A stretch of 11,098 bases of DNA, taken from NCBI GenBank assembly GCA_007132365.1, contig SLOS01000200.1, positions 1 to 11,098 on the forward strand, written 5' to 3'. This stretch comes from Bacteroidales bacterium. GTDB taxonomy: Bacteria > Bacteroidota > Bacteroidia > Bacteroidales > PUMT01. Positions 1-7,480 of the stretch are shown here, piece by piece. The translations under genes were made by a program, and so were the position numbers. Position 1 is the stretch's first letter. Every line of letters starts with the position of its first letter. The notes under the pieces were generated by a model. It was not told the origin of the DNA. It saw nothing but the letters and a program-made list of their open reading frames with translations, and ran no database searches.

Positions 1-1035
1 GCCGGGAACAAACTTGGAGAAGGCAAGCCTTATATTCACCCCAACGATGACGTTAACAGGTCACAGTCCTCTAACGACACCTTCCCCACTGCAATGCACA
101 TAGCAGCCTATAAAATGATTGTGGAGTTAACCATTCCGGGAATTGAAAAGGCAAGAAATACCCTGGCGTTAAAATCTGGGGAGTTTAAGGATATTGTAAA
201 AACTGGCCGGACCCACTGGATGGATGCCACTCCGGTCACAATGGGGCAGGAGTTTTCCGGTTATGTTTCTCAGATGGATAACGGATTAAATAGTCTCAGG
301 TCGGCAATGCCCCATCTTAGCGAACTGGCTCTTGGGGGTACAGCAGTTGGGACGGGTATCAATGCCCCTTCGGGATACGCTGATATGGTGGCAGTCAGGA
401 TAGCCGAATTGTCGGGCTACCCATTTATTACCGCTGCCAATAAATTTGAGGCATTATCGGCAAATGATGCGGTGGTAAAGGTTTCTTCCGCTCTTAAGGG
501 ATTGGCAGTCAGTTTGATGAAGATAGCAAATGACCTCAGGGTCCTTGCCTCCGGTCCCCGCTCCGGCATAGGAGAGATCACTCTGCCGGCCAATGAGCCC
601 GGTTCGTCAATCATGCCCGGCAAGGTCAATCCGACTCAGATTGAAGCCCTGAGTATGGTCTGCGCCCAGGTGATTGGCAATGACCTTGCCATAACCACCG
701 GGGGCATGCAGGGACATTTCCAGCTTAACGTGTTCAAACCGATGATGATTTACAACCTTTTAAATTCAGCCCGGTTACTGGGCGATGCCTGTATATCATT
801 TAATGATAACTGTGCCGTGGGAATTGAGCCAAACCGAGAGATTATCGCAAAACACCTTGAAAACTCGCTTATGCTGGTAACAGCACTTAACCCGCATATC
901 GGTTATGAGAATGCCGCTAAAATCGCGAAAAAAGCATTTGACGATAACAGCACCCTGCGCCAGGCTGCGGTGGAACTGGGACTGGTGACCAGGGAGCAGT
1001 TCAGCAGATGGGTTGACCCGAAAAAGATGATTTGA
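1..1035 (+). CDS. fumC: Class II fumarate hydratase (fumarase C), 5'-truncated by window edge
   Basis: Catalyses reversible hydration of fumarate to malate in the cytoplasm (TCA cycle or its reductive branch). The frame is open from base 1, so the start lies outside the window. 344 residues are visible; by motif register with E. coli FumC about 116 N-terminal residues are missing. Visible motifs in window residue numbers: HPNDDVN at 13-19 (B-site loop), SSND at 23-26, GRTH at 69-72 with the active-site His at 72, and GSSIMPGKVNPTQ from 201 with the catalytic Ser at 202 and the substrate-binding Lys/Asn six and eight residues later. Aspartate ammonia-lyase was considered because it is homologous, but it has Gln instead of His in the GRT(H/Q) motif and a different sequence after MP(G/A)KVNP. 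The C-terminus is intact. The gene is convergent with the next one and lies near sdhCAB, which makes its substrate fumarate. Confidence 0.95.
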   Translation, partial: AGNKLGEGKPYIHPNDDVNRSQSSNDTFPTAMHIAAYKMIVELTIPGIEKARNTLALKSGEFKDIVKTGRTHWMDATPVTMGQEFSGYVSQMDNGLNSLRSAMPHLSELALGGTAVGTGINAPSGYADMVAVRIAELSGYPFITAANKFEALSANDAVVKVSSALKGLAVSLMKIANDLRVLASGPRSGIGEITLPANEPGSSIMPGKVNPTQIEALSMVCAQVIGNDLAITTGGMQGHFQLNVFKPMMIYNLLNSARLLGDACISFNDNCAVGIEPNREIIAKHLENSLMLVTALNPHIGYENAAKIAKKAFDDNSTLRQAAVELGLVTREQFSRWVDPKKMI

Positions 1036-1121
1036 TAACGGCTAAGGGGGCTTGAGTGAATAAGAGGGCCTCTGCGGATCATTATCTGCAGAAATGGTCG
1101 CCGATCCGGTTTTGCTGATTT

Positions 1122-1919
1122 TCAGCTGTTTGAAACAATAAAATTGGAGATTTCATTTGCTGCTTTTTCCGGTTCTTCCAGAAACCCGATATGCCCGCTG
1201 TTTTCAAGTGTGACAAAACGGGCTCCTTCCGGCAACCTTATCTTTTTGGCAATATCTTCAAAGGGGATATAATTATCGTGCTTACCTGCAATCAGCATTA
1301 CAGGAATTTTTGTTTCAGCAAGCAGGGCTTCCCGTGAGGGTCTTGCCATCATTCCGTTAAGGCAGGCAATAATACCTTCGTCAGGGGTTGAAATTGCAAT
1401 TTCTTTGGCCTTTCCCAATTCCGATTTGAACAGGTCTGCATTTTGCGGTGCAAATGCTTTGGGGATATTTATTTTTGAGATCAGCTCCTTCCTGCCCTGT
1501 TTGACCAGGACTATTTCACGGCATCTGTTCTGCATTGTCTGGCGGGTATCGGGAAAAGGGTGTGAGTGGAACAGGCAGATCCCCTGGAGCCTCCCGGGGT
1601 AAAGCTCCATAAAAGCCAGTCCGCTATACCCGCCCATGGAGTGCCCTGCAATAAAACATTTATCAATACCGCAGTGATCAATGACAGCAAGAACACTTTC
1701 GGCCAGTTTCTCCATGCTGTGCACCTCTCCGATAATCCCCGATTTTCCGTGCCCCGGCAGATCCGGACAGATAATCCTGAAACGTTCTTCAAGGATATCC
1801 GCAAAACTGTTCCATATTTCCAGAGACTCCAGGTATCCGTGCAGCAATACTACTGCCGTGCCCGTCCCCTTATCAGAAAACCGGATCCCTGTATTGGCAA
1901 AGGGTATTGTTCTGATCAT
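1122..1919 (-). CDS. Alpha/beta hydrolase, substrate unknown
   Basis: A 265-residue single-domain alpha/beta hydrolase with no signal peptide, so probably cytoplasmic. The oxyanion-hole HG is at 27-28, the nucleophile elbow GHSMG at 92-96 with Ser94, the acid is probably Asp215 in the KHD segment after the strand at 205-211, and the catalytic His is His243 in SGH. Length and layout fit the group that includes MenH, enol-lactonases and small esterases, but nothing visible fixes the substrate. The chosen ATG gives the usual N-terminal strand before HG; its upstream bases are A-rich without Shine-Dalgarno, as in other genes here. It lies opposite to fumC (86-base convergent gap) and divergent from sdhC (344-base gap), so it is probably transcribed alone. 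A possible -7 box TAAATTTG lies on the minus strand at 1982-1989, but no matching -33 box is seen. Confidence 0.88.
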   Translation of the reverse strand: MIRTIPFANTGIRFSDKGTGTAVVLLHGYLESLEIWNSFADILEERFRIICPDLPGHGKSGIIGEVHSMEKLAESVLAVIDHCGIDKCFIAGHSMGGYSGLAFMELYPGRLQGICLFHSHPFPDTRQTMQNRCREIVLVKQGRKELISKINIPKAFAPQNADLFKSELGKAKEIAISTPDEGIIACLNGMMARPSREALLAETKIPVMLIAGKHDNYIPFEDIAKKIRLPEGARFVTLENSGHIGFLEEPEKAANEISNFIVSNS

Positions 1920-2263
1920 TTTTTTGCTTTAATCAATAGAATTCCTCGAGGTTCTATCTCGGGGCAGTTTATTATCCGCAGCAAATTTAAGAAAAGAAAT
2001 GTGCCGGGAGAAAATATTTGCAAAGGAAAATGATATAGAATTGTGAGTCGGAAAGAGGATAAATACCATTGGGTCAACTATTATTAGAATAGCTTGAACC
2101 TTTCAAAATGGAATAAATATAAATTATCTGAATCAGCACTTTGTCATTGAAAATATGTTCTGAAGTGAATATATTTGTATATAAGGAATTTTGGATATGA
2201 TATTATGCCTTATTTCCCTGTATATACCTTTCCGGACTCTTCATTTGTACTAATAATAAGCTT
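1920..2263. other. Divergent intergenic spacer between hydrolase and sdhC
   Basis: 344 bases with no gene-sized frame. It is A/T-rich and holds the start regions of two divergent genes. The sdhC side carries a good promoter match (annotated separately) and a short leader ORF overlapping the sdhC start. The hydrolase side has only a lone -7-like box at 1982-1989. No RNA gene or mobile-element end is apparent. Confidence 0.6.
2147..2177 (+). promoter_or_regulatory. Candidate Bacteroidota promoter for sdhCAB
   Basis: A TTG at 2147-2149, a 20-base spacer, then TATATTTG at 2170-2177, an exact match to the Bacteroidota -7 element TAnnTTTG with the usual spacing. A transcript would begin near 2184 and leave a leader of about 80 bases before sdhC. 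This is pattern matching only. Confidence 0.5.
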
Positions 2264-2267
2264 ATGA
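2205..2267 (+). CDS. Possible 20-codon leader ORF overlapping the sdhC start
   Basis: An ATG at 2205 opens a 20-codon frame whose TGA (2265-2267) overlaps the sdhC ATG (2264-2266) in the ATGA arrangement typical of translational coupling. It lies wholly inside the predicted sdhC leader. The peptide is hydrophobic and aromatic-rich, with no recognisable family. A frame of this length can arise by chance in A/T-rich DNA, and no Shine-Dalgarno precedes it. Confidence 0.15.
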   Translation: MPYFPVYTFPDSSFVLIISL

Positions 2268-2938
2268 GTAGTTTTTTTAATGCATCGGTTGGTAAAAAAT
2301 TTCTGGTCAGCGTTTCCGGATTATTCCTGATTATGTTTCTGGCCACGCACCTTACTGTGAATCTTTTCTTACTTTGGGGGCAGGAATCATATAATCTGGC
2401 TGCACACTTTATGGCCACCAATCCTGCCATAAAGATTATCGAGCCAATGCTTGCTTTAGGGTTTCTCCTGCATATTACCTATTCGGCATGGCTTACATTT
2501 GCCAACCGGGATACCCGTCCGCAGAAATATGCCATGGTTGACCAGAGTGAAACAAGCAGCTGGCCTTCACGCAATATGTTTGTGCTGGGGAGCCTGATTT
2601 TTATTTTCCTGGTTTTGCATCTTTCCAATTTCTGGGCAAAAATGAAGTTCGGAGATATGAGCTACATTGATTATAATGGTGTAATGGTTCAGGATGCCTA
2701 TACCCTGGTAACAGGAAAATTTGTAATCTGGTGGTACGTGATAATTTATGTTGCCGGAGCTGTTTTTCTGGGACTTCATCTGCTTCACGGTTTTCAGTCG
2801 GCTTTTCAGACTCTCGGCCTTAACAATCAAATCTGGAGGAAGCGTCTGACGGTGACAGGAACCGTTTACTCAATTATTATTGCTGCCGGGTTTTCTATAA
2901 TCCCGCTATATTTTATCGTTAATTCCTTCATAAACTAA
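2264..2938 (+). CDS. sdhC: Succinate dehydrogenase/fumarate reductase cytochrome b subunit
   Basis: Membrane anchor and quinone-reactive subunit of complex II, 224 residues, of the five-helix di-heme b558 type found in Bacillus, Wolinella and Bacteroidota. Hydrophobic helices lie at about 12-37, 58-81, 104-125, 153-178 and 196-221. His29, His70, His119 and His172 (or His175) fall in the first four helices in the pattern expected for the two heme b groups. The single-subunit anchor, with no SdhD, fits a three-gene complex that works with menaquinone. It is the first gene of sdhCAB. Its start overlaps the stop of a possible leader ORF, and a strong hairpin begins over its stop codon. Sequence alone does not say whether the enzyme mainly oxidises succinate or reduces fumarate; frdC would be an equally fair name. 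Confidence 0.93.
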   Translation: MSSFFNASVGKKFLVSVSGLFLIMFLATHLTVNLFLLWGQESYNLAAHFMATNPAIKIIEPMLALGFLLHITYSAWLTFANRDTRPQKYAMVDQSETSSWPSRNMFVLGSLIFIFLVLHLSNFWAKMKFGDMSYIDYNGVMVQDAYTLVTGKFVIWWYVIIYVAGAVFLGLHLLHGFQSAFQTLGLNNQIWRKRLTVTGTVYSIIIAAGFSIIPLYFIVNSFIN

Positions 2939-2966
2939 GATTGCCGGTTTTGCTGGCAACCTTAGT
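2934..2966 (+). other. Strong intra-operon hairpin between sdhC and sdhA
   Basis: Left arm 2934-2947 and right arm 2953-2966 pair over 14 positions with one A-C mismatch and one G-T wobble, around a 5-base loop (TTTTG). The stem starts over the sdhC stop codon. The T-run that follows (2980-2985) is 13 bases downstream, so this is not a classic intrinsic terminator. An RNA-processing or stability element that sets different amounts of sdhC and sdhA message is the likelier reading; partial attenuation is possible. Confidence 0.6.
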
Positions 2967-2990
2967 ATAAACCAATCAGTTTTTTCAGAT

Positions 2991-4910
2991 ATGAGCAATT
3001 TACAGTCAAAGATACCCGAAGGACCCCTGGCGGATAAGTGGACCAGCCATAAGAACTCTGTCAAACTTGTCAGTCCTGCAAATAAAGCCAGACTTGACGT
3101 GATAGTTGTCGGGACCGGGCTTTCAGGAGCCTCTGCCATTTCCACTCTCGCTGAGCTGGGCTATAATGTAAAGGCTTTCTGTTTTCAGGATTCCCCACGC
3201 AGGGCACATTCGGTTGCCGCCCAGGGAGGCATCAACGCGGCAAAAAATTATAAAAATGACGGGGATAGTGTTTATCGCCTGTTTAATGACATTATTAAGG
3301 GTGGTGATTACCGGGCCCGTGAAGCCAATGTATACAGGGCAGCAGAGGTAAGCAACCAGACAATTGATCAGATGGTTGCCGCCGGTGTGCCGTTCGCGCG
3401 CGAATACAGCGGCTATCTTGATAACCGCTCTTTTGGCGGGGTACAGGTTTCCCGCACATTTTATGCCCGGGGACAGACCGGTCAGCAATGCCTTCTGGGG
3501 GCGTACAGTGGAATGATTCGCCAGATCGCAAAAGGCAGGGTCACAATGTACAGCCGCAGGGACATGCTTGATCTGGTGGTTGTTGACGGGAAGGCCAGGG
3601 GCATTGTAACCCGCAATCTGGTTACCGGGGAGATTGAGCGTCATTCGGCACATGCTGTTGTGCTTGCTTCAGGGGGATATGGCACCATCTATTATTTGTC
3701 AACACTGGCAGTAGGATCCAACGCAACTGCTTCATGGGCCGCACATAAAAGGGGAGCCCTGTTTTCCAATCCCAGTTTCGTGCAGATCCATCCCACAAGT
3801 CTTCCCCAGCTTAATGATTACCAGGCCAAGCTGACACTGATGTCTGAATCCCTCAGGAATGACGGACGGATATGGGTGCCAAAGGAAAAGGGCGACAAGA
3901 GGCACCCCAACGAAATTACTGAGGAGGAGAGGGATTATTACCTTGAAAGGCGTTATCCCGCCTTTGGTAACCTGGTTCCCAGGGATGTGGCTTCCAGGGC
4001 AGCCAAGGAGAGATGTGATGCAGGTTATGGCGTTGGTGAAACCGGAATGTCGGTTTATCTTGATTTCAGCAGGTCCATCGGCAGGTTCGGGGAAAAAACC
4101 ATTGAGGCCAAATACGGTAACCTTTTCGAGATGTATGAAAAGATAACCGGGATTAATCCTTATAATGAACCCATGCGTATCTATCCTGCCGGGCATTACA
4201 CCATGGGGGGATTATGGGTGGATTATAATCTGATGACAACCATTCCCGGCCTTTTTGCCATTGGCGAGTCAAACTTTTCTGATCATGGGGCCAACAGACT
4301 TGGGGCAGGGTCGTTGATGCAGTGTGCGGGTGACGGATATTTCATTTTACCGGTAACTATAGGTGATTATCTTGCCGGTGAGATCAGGACACCCCGGATA
4401 TCCACCGATATACCCGAATTCGAAAAGGCGGAGAATGAGGCTGTTGATAAGTTACGGAGCCTGCTCGCAGTGCGTGGCAAACAGACCGTTACCTCTTTCC
4501 ACAAGAGGCTGGGCAAGATAATGTGGGATCTTTGCGGAATGGTAAGGAATGAGGAAGGCCTGAAAAATGCAAAAAAGATGATAGATGAACTTAAAGAGGA
4601 ATTCTGGAATGATGTAAAAATACCCGGAACACTCGATGAGCTCAACCAGGAACTTGAAAAAGCGGTTAAGGTGGCTGATTTCTTTGAGCTGGGAAGGTTG
4701 ATGTGCCAGGATGCCCTTGAGAGGAAGGAATCATGTGGTGCACATTTCAGGGAGGAGAGCCAGACACCCGAAGGAGAAGCGCAGAGAATAGACAGCGATT
4801 TTTCATACGTCGCTTCCTGGGAATACAGTGGAGAAGGCAACGACCATGTTCTTCACAAGGAGCAGCTTACTTTTGATAATGTGAAGATGCAGGAGAGAAG
4901 TTATAAGTAA
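2991..4910 (+). CDS. sdhA: Succinate dehydrogenase/fumarate reductase flavoprotein subunit
   Basis: Catalytic subunit of complex II, interconverting succinate and fumarate on covalent FAD at the cytoplasmic face of the membrane. 639 residues, close to the long menaquinone-type flavoproteins and longer than E. coli SdhA (588). The dinucleotide-binding GxGxxG is at 41-46. RRAHSVAAQGG contains His73, the expected covalent FAD ligand. Substrate and catalytic residues follow in family order: HPT at 267-269, SESLRNDGR at 285-293, PRDVASRA at 330-337 with the likely proton-shuttle Arg331, HYTMGG at 402-407, and NRLGAGS with Arg436. The C-terminal helical domain is complete. It follows sdhC after 52 bases containing a hairpin and precedes sdhB by 95 bases. 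The ATG is the first after the hairpin and has no Shine-Dalgarno. Confidence 0.96.
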   Translation: MSNLQSKIPEGPLADKWTSHKNSVKLVSPANKARLDVIVVGTGLSGASAISTLAELGYNVKAFCFQDSPRRAHSVAAQGGINAAKNYKNDGDSVYRLFNDIIKGGDYRAREANVYRAAEVSNQTIDQMVAAGVPFAREYSGYLDNRSFGGVQVSRTFYARGQTGQQCLLGAYSGMIRQIAKGRVTMYSRRDMLDLVVVDGKARGIVTRNLVTGEIERHSAHAVVLASGGYGTIYYLSTLAVGSNATASWAAHKRGALFSNPSFVQIHPTSLPQLNDYQAKLTLMSESLRNDGRIWVPKEKGDKRHPNEITEEERDYYLERRYPAFGNLVPRDVASRAAKERCDAGYGVGETGMSVYLDFSRSIGRFGEKTIEAKYGNLFEMYEKITGINPYNEPMRIYPAGHYTMGGLWVDYNLMTTIPGLFAIGESNFSDHGANRLGAGSLMQCAGDGYFILPVTIGDYLAGEIRTPRISTDIPEFEKAENEAVDKLRSLLAVRGKQTVTSFHKRLGKIMWDLCGMVRNEEGLKNAKKMIDELKEEFWNDVKIPGTLDELNQELEKAVKVADFFELGRLMCQDALERKESCGAHFREESQTPEGEAQRIDSDFSYVASWEYSGEGNDHVLHKEQLTFDNVKMQERSYK

Positions 4911-5005
4911 TGAGTAACTTGTTTTTCTGGATCTGTTCTGCAATTCCTGAAAAATAATTTTAAAAATTAATCATACAGGCGGATAAACTATAACACGGAT
5001 CAAAA

Positions 5006-5749
5006 ATGGAAATCAAACTCAAAATATGGAGGCAGAAGGATGCCAGAAGCCAGGGCAGTTTTGTGGACTATAATCTTTCAGGAGTGTCGGGGGATATGTC
5101 TTTTCTTGAGATGCTCGATTTTCTGAACAAGACATTGATTGAAAGCGGCGATGAACCTGTTGCATTTGAGCATGACTGTCGTGAAGGTATCTGCGGATCC
5201 TGTTCTCTATATATCAATGGCAGGCCTCACGGACCGGGGGATCTGGTAACTACCTGCGAGCTCAGGATGACCAGGTTCAAAGATGGCGACACTATTGTTA
5301 TTGAACCCTGGCGGGCAAAATCTTTTCCGGTGATCAGGGATCTGATTGCAGATCGCTCTGCTTTTGATAAAATTATGGAGGCAGGGGGGTTTATATCTGT
5401 CGGTACCGGGTCTGCTCCCGAAGCCAATTCCATTCCGGTTACGAAAGAGGATTCCGACGAAGCTTTTGATGCTGCCACCTGTATCGGTTGCGGCGCCTGT
5501 GTGGCCGCGTGCAAAAATTCTTCTGCCATGCTTTTTGTAGCAGCAAAGGTATCTCACCTGACCCTGCTTCCCCAGGGACATGCCGAGTCCGCAAAAAGGG
5601 CACAGAGCATGGTGGCGAAGATGGATGAGCTCGGTTTCGGCAGTTGCACCAATACTGGTGCCTGTGAAGCTGAGTGCCCGAAGGGAATATCCCTGGCACA
5701 TATAGCAAGGCTTAACAGGGAATTTTTAAAAGCCGGATTCAGGGGTTAG
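5006..5749 (+). CDS. sdhB: Succinate dehydrogenase/fumarate reductase iron-sulfur subunit
   Basis: Electron-transfer subunit linking the flavin in SdhA to the hemes and quinone in SdhC; 247 residues. An N-terminal ferredoxin domain carries the [2Fe-2S] ligands Cys58, Cys63, Cys66 and Cys84. The C-terminal domain has CxxCxxCxxxC at Cys159, 162, 165 and 169, then Cys214, Cys220 and Cys224-Pro. By the family pattern, Cys159/162/165/224 bind [4Fe-4S] and Cys169/214/220 bind [3Fe-4S]. Cys169 is followed by Lys, not the Pro seen in E. coli SdhB; the fourth Cys also lacks Pro in some menaquinone-type homologues, so this is not a defect. Last gene of the operon, convergent with pepP after 32 bases; I see no convincing terminator in that gap. 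Confidence 0.96.
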   Translation: MEIKLKIWRQKDARSQGSFVDYNLSGVSGDMSFLEMLDFLNKTLIESGDEPVAFEHDCREGICGSCSLYINGRPHGPGDLVTTCELRMTRFKDGDTIVIEPWRAKSFPVIRDLIADRSAFDKIMEAGGFISVGTGSAPEANSIPVTKEDSDEAFDAATCIGCGACVAACKNSSAMLFVAAKVSHLTLLPQGHAESAKRAQSMVAKMDELGFGSCTNTGACEAECPKGISLAHIARLNREFLKAGFRG

Positions 5750-5781
5750 ATAAATCTCTCTTTGAACCATCTGCCGCAGCA

Positions 5782-7170
5782 TTAACTGCTCATAATATCT
5801 TCAATCTCTGCAACGGTTTTGGGTATGTGCCTTCCCAGTACCCTGCAGCCGGTGTTCGTTACCAGGATATCATCTTCAATGCGAATACCTCCAAAATTTC
5901 TATATGATTCAAGCCTGTCGTAGTTGATGAATCGGGTGAATTTTTTTTCGGACCTCCATTTATCAATCAGCGGGGGGATAAAATATATACCCGGTTCCGA
6001 AGTGAGCACAAAACCTTTTTTAAGTCTCCTTCCAAGCCGCAAAAAGGTGAGCCCGAACTGCCCGGATCTTTTAATCTCATCATCATAACCAACGTGATCT
6101 TCACCCAGATCCTCCATGTCGTGGGCATCAAGTCCCAGCATATGACCCAGTCCGTGCGGAAAAAACAAAGCATGTGCCCCGCTTTCAACCGCCTCCTCCA
6201 CATCCCCCCTCATCAGTCCGAGATCCTTAAGGCCACGGCAAATTATTGTCGCGGACTGCAGGTGAATGTCCCTGTAGGGGATCCCCGGCCTGATGGTATT
6301 AACAGACTCCTGAAGGGCACTGAGAACAATTTCGTAAATATCTTTTTGATCAGGAAGAAATTTTCCGCCGACAGGCACAGAACGGGTAATATCACTTGCG
6401 TAATGCAAATCTGTCTGGCTGCCTGCATCAGTTACCATAATCCTGTTTTTTTCCAGCTTATTACCATGATAATGATTATGCAATGTTTGTCCTTCAATGC
6501 TTAGTATGACCGGAAAAGACACCGGGTTACCATTTGCAAGTGAGATACCCTCTATCCGTCCGGCAATTTCCCTTTCGTAAATACCGGGCCTGGCCATTAT
6601 CATGGCAGTGGTATGCATATCAAAGGCAATGTTTACCGCCTTTTCAATTTCCGCAACTTCTTCGGCCGACTTGACAGATCGCAGTTTAATTACTTCCCTC
6701 ACGAGTTCGTGCGAGGCCTCCCCCTCTACCCTGGTGTGAGGTATGCCAAGCCATTTTTCGATCAGCAATATCCTTTCTGTTCTGTATGGAGGAAGGTAAT
6801 GGATTTTTCTCCCTTTACCCAGGGCCAGTTTAAGTAATTTAGCAAGCTCCGGGTAAGGATGGCATTGATCAATCCCGGATCTTTCTCCGAGGGACCGGAT
6901 TGAAGGCCGTGGGCCCATCCAGATAATATCGTCCAGATCAGCATCATCACCAAAGAGCAGGCTCCTGTTTTCGTCGACATCAATCAACCCTGCCAATCCC
7001 TGCTGGTCCAGACCGAAGAAATATAGAAATGAACTGTCTTGTCTGAAACGATAAGTGTTTGCCTTGTAGTTCATCGGAGCATCTTCATTACCCGGTATCA
7101 GGACAAGGCCTGATGACATATTTTTTATAAGTTCTTTTCTTCTTGATGCGTAAATTGATGTTTTAAACAT
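5782..7170 (-). CDS. pepP: Xaa-Pro aminopeptidase (aminopeptidase P, M24B)
   Basis: Di-metal peptidase that removes an N-terminal residue preceding proline; cytoplasmic (no signal peptide). 462 residues against 441 in E. coli PepP. The N-terminal AMP_N-type domain covers about 1-150 and the pita-bread catalytic domain about 165-450. Metal ligands by family pattern: Asp248 (DAG), Asp260 (SDITR), His343 (HGLGH), Glu392 (TSEPG) and Glu432 (RIEDD). His350 in LDAHD matches the second conserved active-site His. The AMP_N domain favours aminopeptidase P over methionine aminopeptidase; prolidase (PepQ) is a less likely alternative. The start is the first ATG giving the complete N-domain. It stands alone on the minus strand, with sdhB convergent and the 7481 gene divergent. 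Confidence 0.93.
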   Translation of the reverse strand: MFKTSIYASRRKELIKNMSSGLVLIPGNEDAPMNYKANTYRFRQDSSFLYFFGLDQQGLAGLIDVDENRSLLFGDDADLDDIIWMGPRPSIRSLGERSGIDQCHPYPELAKLLKLALGKGRKIHYLPPYRTERILLIEKWLGIPHTRVEGEASHELVREVIKLRSVKSAEEVAEIEKAVNIAFDMHTTAMIMARPGIYEREIAGRIEGISLANGNPVSFPVILSIEGQTLHNHYHGNKLEKNRIMVTDAGSQTDLHYASDITRSVPVGGKFLPDQKDIYEIVLSALQESVNTIRPGIPYRDIHLQSATIICRGLKDLGLMRGDVEEAVESGAHALFFPHGLGHMLGLDAHDMEDLGEDHVGYDDEIKRSGQFGLTFLRLGRRLKKGFVLTSEPGIYFIPPLIDKWRSEKKFTRFINYDRLESYRNFGGIRIEDDILVTNTGCRVLGRHIPKTVAEIEDIMSS

Positions 7171-7225
7171 AATAGTATGTTATTAATCCGGAGGCCGGTT
7201 TAATGAAACTTTTGATATCTAATTG

Positions 7226-7256
7226 CTAAATTAACATCAATTATCGGTTTATCCAA
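7226..7256 (-). promoter_or_regulatory. Candidate pepP promoter
   Basis: On the minus strand: TTG (7254-7256), 20-base spacer, TAATTTAG (7226-7233), one mismatch from TAnnTTTG. It would start transcription near 7220, about 50 bases before the pepP ATG. Confidence 0.3.
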
Positions 7257-7445
7257 TGAACTGCTGTTTCCCTTAAGTATAAAAAGGAGTTTTTAACCCA
7301 ATGAAAGGTTAATATAACCTGTCCTTTGTAACATATTATTGTAACTGCCGTAGAACAAAGCAAGTAGCGTAAGATTTTTTAGTCAAAAATATTGCGAATA
7401 CCTTTTGCTATTTGAATTAAAGTTATATATTCGCATTCCGCCAGG

Positions 7446-7467
7446 GTTATTAACATGTTATTAACAT
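7446..7467. repeat. Perfect 11-bp tandem repeat upstream of the 7481 gene
   Basis: GTTATTAACAT occurs twice with no spacer (7446-7456 and 7457-7467). The junction creates the 10-bp palindrome TAACATGTTA (7451-7460). The repeat ends 13 bases before the ATG of the unknown gene, in its likely leader or promoter, so an operator or a translation-control site is possible. Confidence 0.7.
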
Positions 7468-7480
7468 AATTATCAGTGCT

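Larger units (their letters stand above)
7171..7480. other. Divergent intergenic spacer between pepP and unknown gene
   Basis: 310 A/T-rich bases without a coding frame. It holds a candidate pepP promoter (7226-7256) and a perfect 11-bp tandem repeat just before the 7481 start. For the plus-strand gene the best promoter guess is TTTG at 7404-7407 and TATATTCG at 7426-7433, spacer 18, with one mismatch in the -7 box. No RNA gene is recognised. Confidence 0.5.

Noticed and set aside
1..1035. Aspartate ammonia-lyase instead of fumarase
   Set aside because: The GRTH motif and the GSSIMPGKVNPTQ segment follow FumC; aspartases have Gln after GRT and a different sequence after the signature.
1075..1108. 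Stem CGGATC/GATCCG as fumC terminator
   Set aside because: Only 6 bp with a 22-base loop and a short T-run after it; too weak to annotate.
2090..2097. TAGCTTGA as an alternative sdhC promoter box
   Set aside because: Poor match to TAnnTTTG and no properly spaced -33 box; the 2147-2177 match is better.
2934..2985. Hairpin after sdhC as intrinsic terminator ending a one-gene unit
   Set aside because: The T-run is 13 bases away and sdhA needs to be co-expressed with sdhC; kept as processing or attenuation element.
3123..3653. Open frame antisense to sdhA
   Set aside because: Opposite the conserved flavoprotein N-domain; no independent coding signal.
5750..5781. Bidirectional terminator between sdhB and pepP
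   Set aside because: Only a 4-bp GCAG/CTGC stem is visible; no convincing terminator.
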